Below, in pieces: positions 1-5,469 of a DNA stretch of 8,637 nt. The notes beneath the pieces were generated by a model that ran no database searches, was not told where the DNA came from, and saw only the letters and a list, made by a program, of their open reading frames with translations. This DNA is from Spirochaetaceae bacterium (GTDB taxonomy: Bacteria > Spirochaetota > Spirochaetia > Treponematales > Breznakiellaceae): the NCBI GenBank assembly GCA_031257135.1, contig JAIRPH010000222.1, positions 1 to 8,637 on the forward strand. The letters run 5' to 3'. Numbering within the stretch: the first letter of the stretch is position 1; each line of letters starts with the position of its first letter. The position numbers were made by a program, and so were the translations under genes.

Positions 1-1
1 G

Positions 2-151
2 TACACGGTGGGGATAGAAGGGAATAACTGCCGGTTGCGGCATCGGCTCAGGCGGGTTTTCAGGCGGACCTGCGGTTTTTCCAAGAAGCTCTTCAATCAT
101 TGGAAAGCCTTCAATATGGCTTTCCACTACCTCAATTATGGCTTCATTTAA
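2..151 (+). CDS. IS1-family transposase, C-terminal fragment (5' end outside the window)
   Basis: An open frame runs in from the left edge and ends at TAA 149-151, giving the last 49 residues of a protein. Its pattern matches the end of the IS1 transposase (InsB/InsAB'): a YTxxIExxN start, then a basic stretch LRHRLRRVFRR, then FSK, a histidine four residues after it, and a closing YLN. E. coli IS1 has the same order (YTQRIERHN, LRQHLARLGRK, FSK, HYLN). The family moves IS elements by a DDE-type reaction; the catalytic residues would lie upstream, outside this window. A probable terminal repeat lies just downstream. Whether the element is complete cannot be seen. The IS1-family call is firm from the C-terminal pattern, but the exact IS is unknown. 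Confidence 0.8.
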   Translation, partial: YTVGIEGNNCRLRHRLRRVFRRTCGFSKKLFNHWKAFNMAFHYLNYGFI

Positions 152-156
152 TGCCT

Positions 157-179
157 ATCATACTTTCTGGATCACTACC
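157..179 (+). repeat. Probable right terminal inverted repeat of the IS1-family element
   Basis: Read on the minus strand inward from position 179, the sequence starts GGTAGTGATCC and continues to GTATGAT. E. coli IS1 ends start GGTGATGCTGCC and reach ACTGAT at the same distance, so length and end bases agree. It begins 5 bases after the transposase stop, a usual place for an IS1 right end. If this is right, the target duplication would begin at 180. The left end is outside the window, so the pair cannot be compared. Confidence 0.5.
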
Positions 180-180
180 A

Positions 181-235
181 CTTCTTAAACCAGTCCGGTT
201 TGTTCTATTAAACTAGACTGGTTTAGCTTCTTAAA
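181..235. repeat. Hairpin flanked by 9-bp direct repeats
   Basis: The sequence CTTCTTAAA occurs at 181-189 and again at 227-235. Between and overlapping them is an inverted repeat: TAAACCAGTC (186-195) pairs perfectly with GACTGGTTTA (216-225). A nested GGTTT (197-201) pairs with AAACT (210-214) with one G-U, leaving an 8-base loop. No U-run follows on either strand, so it is not a classical intrinsic terminator. It may be a small palindromic element, a processing hairpin or a protein-binding site. It lies between the IS end and the end of the leftward cooC operon. Confidence 0.6.
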
Positions 236-288
236 TCAGCTCTGCGGAAAAATCGCTGTTGCGGCGGACGATGGGAACGCCTCAAGCC

Positions 289-312
289 CGGCGCGGCGTC
301 AGACCCGCGCCG
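289..312 (-). terminator. Candidate terminator hairpin of the cooC operon
   Basis: CGGCGCGG (289-296) pairs perfectly with CCGCGCCG (305-312) around an 8-base loop. In the direction of the operon the stem starts about 8 bases after the TAA of the P-loop gene, where a terminator is expected. The sequence after the stem (GGCTTGAGG) is poor in U, so termination may be weak or factor-assisted. Confidence 0.5.
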
Positions 313-319
313 AAGCTGA

Positions 320-913
320 TTACGGCTTTGCTTGGATACGCACCGCGCCGGATTCGTCAGGTTCAGCCTGAATTCGGGAAAGTATCTGAGTCAAATCTTC
401 CGGGGTCTTACGATTAGATACCACCATATCGGCAAGATCGAGAACACGGGACGCTGTAGGTTTCATGGTTTCTCCATCAATCAGCATGATGAAACACCCG
501 GGACGCACCGCTTCCCGTAAACTGTTAGATTCGCAGAGTATCAGCGCATTGGTCGGAATAGCATCCAAAAACGCCTGATAACCGGTTTGCAAAGCCCCGT
601 ATAGCGCGCGGAGCCAAAAAACCCGGTCAGCTCCAGCCTTTAACAGCCGGGCGGTATCCTTATCCGGGGACAATCCGAGTTCTTCTTCAAGCGCGAAATC
701 AGCGGTCCCGATATTGACGCAGGCTCCGCATCCCGCTCCGCCGCGGGGACAGAGCGCGCTTCTCTCGGCTATGCCGGTTATCTTGAGCGCGGCTATGGGG
801 AATTTGCCCTTCCATGCCCGGATTAGAGCTTCCGCGAGGATGGTTTTTCCCGCGTTCCGTCCGGAAGAGCCGATGAGAATCATCTGAGGCGCGTGCAGAA
901 GACCGGAAGGCAT
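320..913 (-). CDS. P-loop NTPase with a cysteine cluster, MobB-like, coupled to CooC
   Basis: The protein has 197 residues. A Walker A loop, GSSGRNAGKT, lies at residues 15-24 right after a hydrophobic beta strand. The short segment DKDTARLLKAGA (84-95) recalls the GKDS/DTxRxxxAGA segment of MobB-like GTPases of molybdopterin dinucleotide synthesis. Unlike MobB, it has Cys55, Cys62 and Cys65 in a CPRGGAGCGAC segment, which could bind a metal or Fe-S cluster. The start at 913 was preferred to an ATG at 982 because GGAG (920-923) sits 6 bases upstream of it and the longer form would run back into the cooC coding frame. Only one base separates it from the cooC stop, so translational coupling is likely. 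The tail repeats itself (RIQAEP, then RIQAKP). By context it probably handles a metal or its protein for the same target as CooC. The exact function is not recognised. Confidence 0.75.
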   Translation of the reverse strand: MPSGLLHAPQMILIGSSGRNAGKTILAEALIRAWKGKFPIAALKITGIAERSALCPRGGAGCGACVNIGTADFALEEELGLSPDKDTARLLKAGADRVFWLRALYGALQTGYQAFLDAIPTNALILCESNSLREAVRPGCFIMLIDGETMKPTASRVLDLADMVVSNRKTPEDLTQILSRIQAEPDESGAVRIQAKP

Positions 914-914
914 C

Positions 915-1685
915 TCAGACTCCGAGCTTTTGGATGATTTCCCCGAGAGCCTGCTTGACCGGAGAATGTTCCGGCAGTGCAACTAAGGGTTTCCCGGCGG
1001 CGTCATACTGATATACCTGATCGTCTTGAGGAATTATCCCGACAAGGTCCAGATTCCAGGTTTTGATTTCTTCCTGTATGCCCGGGTCTAAGGTTCCTCC
1101 GGGGACGCGGTTTACAATGAGCCGCACTGACTTTACCTTGAGGTCCAGCTCTTGGATCATCTGCGCGCTTCTGCCGGCGGCTTGGATGCCTCGGCGGGAG
1201 CAGTCGCTGACCAGCAAGATCAGGTCTACCGGCGGCAGTATCCCCCGGCTTATGTGTTCCAGTCCGGCTTCGTTATCTACCACCATATACTTGTAATTTT
1301 TGTAATATTTATTCACCTGATCTCTCAGGAGATCGTTGACGTAGCAGTAACAGCCTTTTCCCTGAGTTTTGCCCATTACCAGCATATCATAGCTGTCTTC
1401 TTCGATCAAAGCGTCTCCGAATTTGTATGCCGCGTATTCCTGTTTTGACATACTCGGGGGGATAGGGCTGTTTACCGCGACTTCCGCTTTGGCGATCTCC
1501 TCCCGAATATCGCCTAAGGTCATCTCTATTTTTACTCCCAACACCTCGTTCAGGTTGGAATTAGCGTCTGCGTCTACCGCCAGAATCGGTCCCTTTCCGG
1601 CTTTAACCAAATGATTGATAAACAAGCCGCATACCGTTGTCTTGCCGGTGCCGCCTTTTCCCGCCATAGCTATTGAATAGGTCAT
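915..1685 (-). CDS. cooC: CooC-type nickel-binding ATPase for CO dehydrogenase maturation
   Basis: This 256-residue protein is a MinD/SIMIBI-class ATPase. The deviant Walker A loop AGKGGTGKTT is at residues 8-17, with the signature Lys10 and catalytic Lys15. The switch I segment VDADANSNL is at 37-45. A switch II segment reads VDNEAGLEHISR (136-147), typical of CooC. Cys112 and Cys114 form the CXC motif that in characterised CooC binds metal at the dimer interface. CooC dimers use ATP to help place nickel in the C-cluster of CO dehydrogenase; AcsF does the related job for acetyl-CoA synthase, and the two cannot be told apart safely by eye. The length is normal for the family. The start is supported by AGGAG (1693-1697) 7 bases upstream. 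No CODH or ACS subunit gene is in the window. Confidence 0.9.
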   Translation of the reverse strand: MTYSIAMAGKGGTGKTTVCGLFINHLVKAGKGPILAVDADANSNLNEVLGVKIEMTLGDIREEIAKAEVAVNSPIPPSMSKQEYAAYKFGDALIEEDSYDMLVMGKTQGKGCYCYVNDLLRDQVNKYYKNYKYMVVDNEAGLEHISRGILPPVDLILLVSDCSRRGIQAAGRSAQMIQELDLKVKSVRLIVNRVPGGTLDPGIQEEIKTWNLDLVGIIPQDDQVYQYDAAGKPLVALPEHSPVKQALGEIIQKLGV

Positions 1686-1703
1686 AGATTTTCTCCTGTA
1701 CTT

Positions 1704-1732
1704 AGTCTAATTCTTCCTATCCCCCGCGTCAA
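1704..1732 (-). promoter_or_regulatory. Promoter of the cooC operon
   Basis: On the minus strand TTGACG (1732-1727) and TAGACT (1709-1704) are separated by 17 bases, close to the sigma70 consensus. Transcription would begin near 1697, so the leader is very short and the ribosome site AGGAG lies almost at its 5' end. Confidence 0.7.
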
Positions 1733-1790
1733 CCGCGATTCTTGAGAAGTACAGCCTGAGGGATACTTTCCTTTTTTTCTGTATGGGTGA

Positions 1791-1796
1791 TATAGT
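1791..1796 (+). promoter_or_regulatory. Possible -10 element of the cyclophilin-FKBP gene
   Basis: TATAGT lies 6 bases before the ATG at 1803. No convincing -35 sits 17 bases upstream, and a TTGAGA at 1742-1747 is too far away. If used, the mRNA would be almost leaderless, which fits the lack of a proper Shine-Dalgarno: the nearest match, GGTGAT at 1786-1791, is too far from the ATG. This is a weak assignment. Confidence 0.3.
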
Positions 1797-1802
1797 AAAA
1801 CA

Positions 1803-2819
1803 ATGAAAACGCTTCTAAGCATAGGTTTTGTGTTATTGCTGTCTCTGTACGCCGAAGCCGCGCCCGGAGACAGCGCGCTGGGAAACGGCTTGTTTGCCAG
1901 AATCGGTACGGTTAAGGGCGATATTGTGGTCCGTCTGGAATATCAGAAAACTCCTCTGACGGTCTGCAATTTCGCGGCTCTCGCGGAGGGCAGAATGAAC
2001 GCCGCCAGAAACAAGCCCTTTTATGACGGATTGACCTTTCATCGGGTTATCGCGGATTTTATGATTCAAGGCGGCGATCCTTTGGGAAACGGACGAGGCG
2101 GACCGGGATACCAGTTTCCCGATGAAATTGTTCCTGCTCTGAAACATGACGGACCCGGAGTGCTTTCTATGGCAAACGCCGGACCCGGAACTAACGGGAG
2201 TCAGTTTTTTATTACCCATAAAGCGACGCCCTGGCTTGACGGCAGACATACCGTATTCGGCAGAGTCGTTCAAGGGCAGGAAGTGGTGAACGCGATTCAG
2301 CAGGGCGATAAGATAACGCAGGTAACGATCATCCGCAACGGACCTGATGCGGCCGCATTTAAGGCGGATCAGGCGGCTTTCGACGCGCTTCTGCGGCAAG
2401 TCCGGGCAGGGGCGGACGCAAAAATCAAAACCCAGCGGGACGCAGACCTCGCTCAGATTCAGTCGAAGTATCCCAACGCCGTTGCCGCTGATTCGGGACT
2501 GAAGTATATCATTCAGAAAAAAGGCAACGGACTTAAACCTTCTCAGGGGAAAACCGTATCGGTTAAGTATAAGGGGATGTTTCTTTCAGGCAAGGTCTTT
2601 GACGGGTCTGACTTCCACGGCGGCTCCATCGATATTCAGGTAGGGCTGGGTAAAGTCATCCCCGGCTGGGAGGAAACCTTATTGGATATGGAACAGGGAG
2701 AGAAGCGGCTGGTTATCATTCCTCCGGAGCTTGCCTACGGCGAGCGGGAAGTGGGAGACGGCGTTATTCCGGGAAATAGTTTTCTCGTCTTTGAGATGGA
2801 GTTGGTCCGTATCCGATAA
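1803..2819 (+). CDS. Exported cyclophilin-FKBP fusion peptidyl-prolyl isomerase
   Basis: The 338-residue protein has a signal peptide (1 to about 19; MKT, hydrophobic core, cleavage after AEA) and no lipobox cysteine, so it probably acts in the periplasm. Residues 32-180 form a cyclophilin: FHRVIADFMIQGGD (79-92, catalytic Arg81), GSQFFIT (132-138) and WLDGRHTVFG (144-153). A charged, probably helical linker covers about 183-225. Residues 232-338 form an FKBP with the usual pocket residues: Tyr256, Phe266, Asp267, Val285, Ile286, Trp289, Tyr312 and Phe330. Both active sites look intact. Single-chain cyclophilin-linker-FKBP proteins are known as dual-family immunophilins, including one from Treponema. 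It would speed folding of exported proteins at proline bonds. It is divergent from cooC across a 117-base gap and stands as its own unit. The start fixes the signal peptide although its ribosome site is poor. Confidence 0.93.
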   Translation: MKTLLSIGFVLLLSLYAEAAPGDSALGNGLFARIGTVKGDIVVRLEYQKTPLTVCNFAALAEGRMNAARNKPFYDGLTFHRVIADFMIQGGDPLGNGRGGPGYQFPDEIVPALKHDGPGVLSMANAGPGTNGSQFFITHKATPWLDGRHTVFGRVVQGQEVVNAIQQGDKITQVTIIRNGPDAAAFKADQAAFDALLRQVRAGADAKIKTQRDADLAQIQSKYPNAVAADSGLKYIIQKKGNGLKPSQGKTVSVKYKGMFLSGKVFDGSDFHGGSIDIQVGLGKVIPGWEETLLDMEQGEKRLVIIPPELAYGEREVGDGVIPGNSFLVFEMELVRIR

Positions 2820-2884
2820 AAACCCGTTACCAAGAGAGGTCATGCCGCCGCTTCCATAGCGATCCTGATTCGGGATAGCCTTTC

Positions 2885-2914
2885 TTGACACGCTTTCAGA
2901 AAAATGCGTATGAT
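2885..2914 (+). promoter_or_regulatory. Near-consensus sigma70 promoter of larE-larC
   Basis: A perfect TTGACA (2885-2890) is followed after 18 bases by TATGAT (2909-2914). Transcription would start around 2921, leaving a leader of roughly 48 bases before larE. The gap after the cyclophilin-FKBP gene and this strong promoter suggest that larE-larC is a separate transcription unit. Confidence 0.75.
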
Positions 2915-2968
2915 AAACCGGCGGTATGAAGCCGTTTTGCCGGAGATGAACTCCCAATCGGAGAAAGT

Positions 2969-3769
2969 ATGACTATTGACGAGAAATATCAACGCCTGTT
3001 AAGGGTTATCGCCGAGCAGGGAAGCGCGGCGGTTGCCTTTTCGGGGGGCGTGGACAGTTCCTTTTTGTGCCATGCGGCGGCGGCGGCGTTGGGTAAGAAC
3101 GCTATTGCAGTGACTATTGTTTCCCCGATGCTTCCGGGTAGTGAAATCCGTTGCGCCGCGGCGGTTGCTCGGCACGTCGGCATCGAGCATATCCTGATCG
3201 AGGAATCGGAGATTGACGAAGCGGTTGCCGCGAATCCCAAAGAACGCTGTTATTTTTGCAAGAAAATCGAGTTCGGGAACATTTTGAAAGCCGCCAAAGC
3301 CCGGGGAATCGCCGCGGTGCTGGACGGGTCCAACATGGACGATCTCGGAGATTACCGTCCGGGGCTGAAGGCGTTGGAGGAACTGCGGATTCTCAGCCCT
3401 CTGCGGATGGTTGAAATGACCAAGTCGGACATCAGGGAGCTTTCCCGGCGGTTTAATCTGCCTACTTGGGACAAGCCCGCTTTTGCTTGTCTCGCTTCCC
3501 GGATTCCCTACGGCGAGCGTATCGACCGGGAGAAACTTTCTCGGATTGAGAAAGCCGAGGACGCCTTGAGAGCCGCGGGATTCCGGCAGTTTCGGGTTCG
3601 GTCTCATGGGAACATCGCCCGCATTGAAGTCGCCCCGGAGGAGCGGCGGCGTTTTTTCAGCGAAACCGCGATGGACGAGATTTCCCGGTCTCTCAAAGCC
3701 TGCGGTTTCGTATACGCCGCGCTTGAACTGGAAGGATATACGATGGGCAGTATGAATCGGGTATTGTAG
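2969..3769 (+). CDS. larE: LarE sulfur transferase of nickel-pincer cofactor synthesis, three-cysteine type
   Basis: This 266-residue protein is a PP-loop ATP pyrophosphatase; the loop SGGVDSS is at 25-31. LarE adenylates the carboxylates of pyridinium biscarboxylic acid mononucleotide and supplies the sulfur that makes the thiocarboxylates binding nickel in the cofactor. Three conserved cysteines are seen: Cys94 and Cys97 in ERCYFCK, and Cys174 in ACLASRIPYG. The last matches the region of the sacrificial cysteine of the Lactobacillus plantarum enzyme. The three together are the pattern of LarE proteins that hold a [4Fe-4S] cluster and use external sulfide instead of destroying a cysteine. 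The length is normal. The ATG has GGAGAA (2960-2965) at good distance. larC follows after 51 bases. Relatives such as NAD synthase or TtuA-type enzymes are less likely because the CLASRIPYG block is typical of LarE. Confidence 0.92.
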   Translation: MTIDEKYQRLLRVIAEQGSAAVAFSGGVDSSFLCHAAAAALGKNAIAVTIVSPMLPGSEIRCAAAVARHVGIEHILIEESEIDEAVAANPKERCYFCKKIEFGNILKAAKARGIAAVLDGSNMDDLGDYRPGLKALEELRILSPLRMVEMTKSDIRELSRRFNLPTWDKPAFACLASRIPYGERIDREKLSRIEKAEDALRAAGFRQFRVRSHGNIARIEVAPEERRRFFSETAMDEISRSLKACGFVYAALELEGYTMGSMNRVL

Positions 3770-3779
3770 GCAGGCGGAT

Positions 3780-3805
3780 AAGCGGCGGAGCTTCGCTTCC
3801 CGCTT
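3780..3805 (+). promoter_or_regulatory. Intercistronic hairpin between larE and larC
   Basis: AAGCGG (3780-3785) pairs with CCGCTT (3800-3805). After a one-base bulge, GGAGC (3787-3791) pairs with GCTTC (3795-3799) with one G-U, around a three-base loop. It is followed by TTTCC and then the larC ribosome site, with no long U-run. It could stabilise the larE message, mark a processing point or partly attenuate larC. No promoter is evident in the gap. Confidence 0.45.
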
Positions 3806-3820
3806 TCCAAAGGAGAAAAC

Positions 3821-5002
3821 GTGAAAACCTTGCATTTTGATTGTTTTGCCGGCATAAGCGGCGATATGACGCTGGGGGCGTTGGTTGATTTGGGAGCCGA
3901 TCCCGACGCTCTGCGCCGGGAATTGGACAAACTCGGCGCGGAAGGCTGGGAATTGACTTTTCACCGAGACGAGCGGGGAGGAATAACCGGCACTCATGCG
4001 GTTGTCGATCTTGGAGCGTCCTCTCATCATCATCATCGTCATACCACGTGGAAAGACATCCGCAGGCTGATTGAGGATTCGGAAATCAGCGGCGGCGCGA
4101 AAAAGCGGGCTTTGGCTATTTTTCAGCGCGTCGCGGAGGCGGAAGCGCAGGTTCATGGAACCGCCGTAGAGGACGTGACCTTCCATGAAGTCGGCGCGCT
4201 GGATTCGATTATTGATATTGTAGGAACCGCAATCTGTTTGGATATGCTCAAGCCTGAGCGGATCACCTGCGGAGAGATTGAGCTTGGAGGCGGTACGGTT
4301 GAGTGCGCTCACGGAGTATTGCCGGTTCCCGCGCCAGCGACTCTGCTCTTGGTCCGGGGGATGCCGGTGAAAACCGGAGGCTTCAGCAAGGAGATGACCA
4401 CGCCCACAGGCGCGGGGATTCTTGCGGCTTCGGCGGACGCTTTTATAACTTCCGGCAGTTTTACGGAACTTAAAACCGGATACGGCATCGGAACCCGGAA
4501 GATGGATAAACCTAATGTATTGCGGGTTTCGTGGAGAGAGGAAAAGCCGGCGGCGGACAAAGAAGAGCCGTGGAAAACCGAAGAACTGATACTGCTTGAA
4601 ACGAACATTGACGATATGACCGGCGAGGCTCTAGGCTTTCTCATGGAGCGTCTTTTTGAAGCCGGCGCGCTGGACGTTACCCTGACGCCTTGCGCGATGA
4701 AAAAATCCCGTCCCGGGACCATAGTTTCCGCGCTGGCTTCGGCGGATAGGCTTTCCGTTCTGCGCCGGACGATGTTTCAACATTCCGCGGCTATCGGCTT
4801 TCGGGAGATTCCGGTACGGCGGCTTTCTCTGCCCCGCGCCGAAAGCCGTATCGCCGGGGCTTTCGGCGAAGCCCGCCTGAAAACAGCCTTTCTCGAAGAA
4901 AAGCCTCTGCGTTCCAAAATCGAGTACGAAGACCGCGCCCGCATCGCCTGCGAACAGGGAATCTCTCTGGAAGAAGCGGCACGCATAATCGAGCGGAGCT
5001 GA
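3821..5002 (+). CDS. larC: LarC nickel-insertion enzyme (pyridinium bisthiocarboxylate mononucleotide nickel chelatase), unsplit
   Basis: The 393-residue protein starts at GTG, backed by AAAGGAG (3809-3815) 5 bases upstream and by the family's N-terminal block LHFDCFAGISGDM (4-16). LarC inserts nickel into the pincer nucleotide in a CTP-dependent step, the last of the pathway. A His run HHHHRH (69-74) is the variable histidine-rich, probably metal-holding segment. FHEVGALDSI (about 120-129) and the GGGTVECAHG block (about 156-165) are typical of the N-terminal domain. ETNIDDMTGE (about 260-269) and TPCAMKKSRPG (about 289-299) mark the C-terminal, CTP-binding LarC2 part. In Lactobacillus plantarum the two parts are joined by a ribosomal frameshift; here they are one continuous frame. 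larB, the first enzyme, and larA, the best-known user, are not in the window. Confidence 0.92.
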   Translation: MKTLHFDCFAGISGDMTLGALVDLGADPDALRRELDKLGAEGWELTFHRDERGGITGTHAVVDLGASSHHHHRHTTWKDIRRLIEDSEISGGAKKRALAIFQRVAEAEAQVHGTAVEDVTFHEVGALDSIIDIVGTAICLDMLKPERITCGEIELGGGTVECAHGVLPVPAPATLLLVRGMPVKTGGFSKEMTTPTGAGILAASADAFITSGSFTELKTGYGIGTRKMDKPNVLRVSWREEKPAADKEEPWKTEELILLETNIDDMTGEALGFLMERLFEAGALDVTLTPCAMKKSRPGTIVSALASADRLSVLRRTMFQHSAAIGFREIPVRRLSLPRAESRIAGAFGEARLKTAFLEEKPLRSKIEYEDRARIACEQGISLEEAARIIERS

Positions 5003-5036
5003 TAGAAAACCAAGCCGCCGGTACGCGGAGAACCGC

Positions 5037-5417
5037 TCAAGAGCCGTAATAATGGGCGAATAGCTGTTGTACGGTATTTTGACACTCCGCTACAAAGGCT
5101 TGGTGTTTTTCCAGAAAGGCTTCTCCCTGCGCCGTAAGCCATGCTTCGCCGCCGCTTTTGCCGCCCTGCCGTCTGACCGCCACCGAGAATCCGAGGAAAC
5201 CTTCCATAGCTTTAAGCAGTTTCCAGCCTTTGCTGTAAGACATTTTCATTATTTCACAGGCTTGCCGGACATTTCCGGTTTCTTTAATAGCCGTAAGCAG
5301 TGATATCATGCCGGGACCGCAAAACGATTTATGCTCTCCCGAATCGACCAAAAAAACTTTAGTCATCGGTTGTATCTCTTTTTCAATCAGGAAACGATTT
5401 TGTTTATCGGCGTCCAT
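5037..5417 (-). CDS. ModE-like winged-helix DNA-binding protein without a molybdate domain
   Basis: The 126-residue protein matches the N-terminal domain of ModE. After a short lead, GPGMISLLTAIKETGNVRQA (34-53) and MSYSKGWKLLKAME (59-72) form the helix-turn-helix, and VRRQGGKSGGEAWLTAQG (81-98) forms the wing. ModE represses or activates molybdate uptake and molybdoenzyme genes. Its MOP/TOBE molybdate-binding domains are missing here, so the effector is unclear; stand-alone ModE_N proteins are common in anaerobes. GAGG (5424-5427) lies 7 bases before ATG 5417; an internal ATG at 5366 would drop the unconserved N-terminal 17 residues and cannot be excluded. It converges on larC across 34 bases and lies 52 bases downstream of the HD-protein gene, with a promoter of its own in that gap. 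Confidence 0.8.
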   Translation of the reverse strand: MDADKQNRFLIEKEIQPMTKVFLVDSGEHKSFCGPGMISLLTAIKETGNVRQACEIMKMSYSKGWKLLKAMEGFLGFSVAVRRQGGKSGGEAWLTAQGEAFLEKHQAFVAECQNTVQQLFAHYYGS

Positions 5418-5439
5418 AGTTTAACCTCGCTTCTTTTTC

Positions 5440-5467
5440 AGTATACGAAACCGCCGCAAAAATGCAA
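5440..5467 (-). promoter_or_regulatory. Candidate promoter of the ModE-like gene
   Basis: On the minus strand TTGCAT (5467-5462) and TATACT (5445-5440) are separated by 16 bases. Transcription would begin near 5433, just before the ribosome site at 5424-5427. No clear ModE-type operator palindrome is visible beyond the short GTATAC. Confidence 0.5.
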
Positions 5468-5469
5468 GC

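Noticed and set aside
1..151. An open minus-strand frame opposite the IS1 fragment with plausible-looking residues
   Set aside because: The plus-strand frame matches the IS1 transposase end and stops just before an IS-like end, so the opposite frame is a shadow.
914..982. The longer start (ATG 982) for the P-loop protein
   Set aside because: It would overlap cooC by 68 bases and add a Ser/Arg-rich lead before the usual first strand; ATG 913 has GGAG at the right distance.
2926..2949. A seven-codon frame (MKPFCRR) in the larE leader
   Set aside because: It has no ribosome site and begins almost at the predicted transcript start; nothing suggests a leader peptide.
2999..4312. A long 437-codon minus-strand open frame across larE and larC
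   Set aside because: It lies opposite two firmly identified genes, shows no recognisable motifs and is explained by GC-rich codon use on the coding strand.
5003..5036. A shared terminator between larC and the ModE-like gene
   Set aside because: Only competing four-pair stems (CCGC/GCGG and GCGG/CCGC) are seen, with no U-run on either strand.
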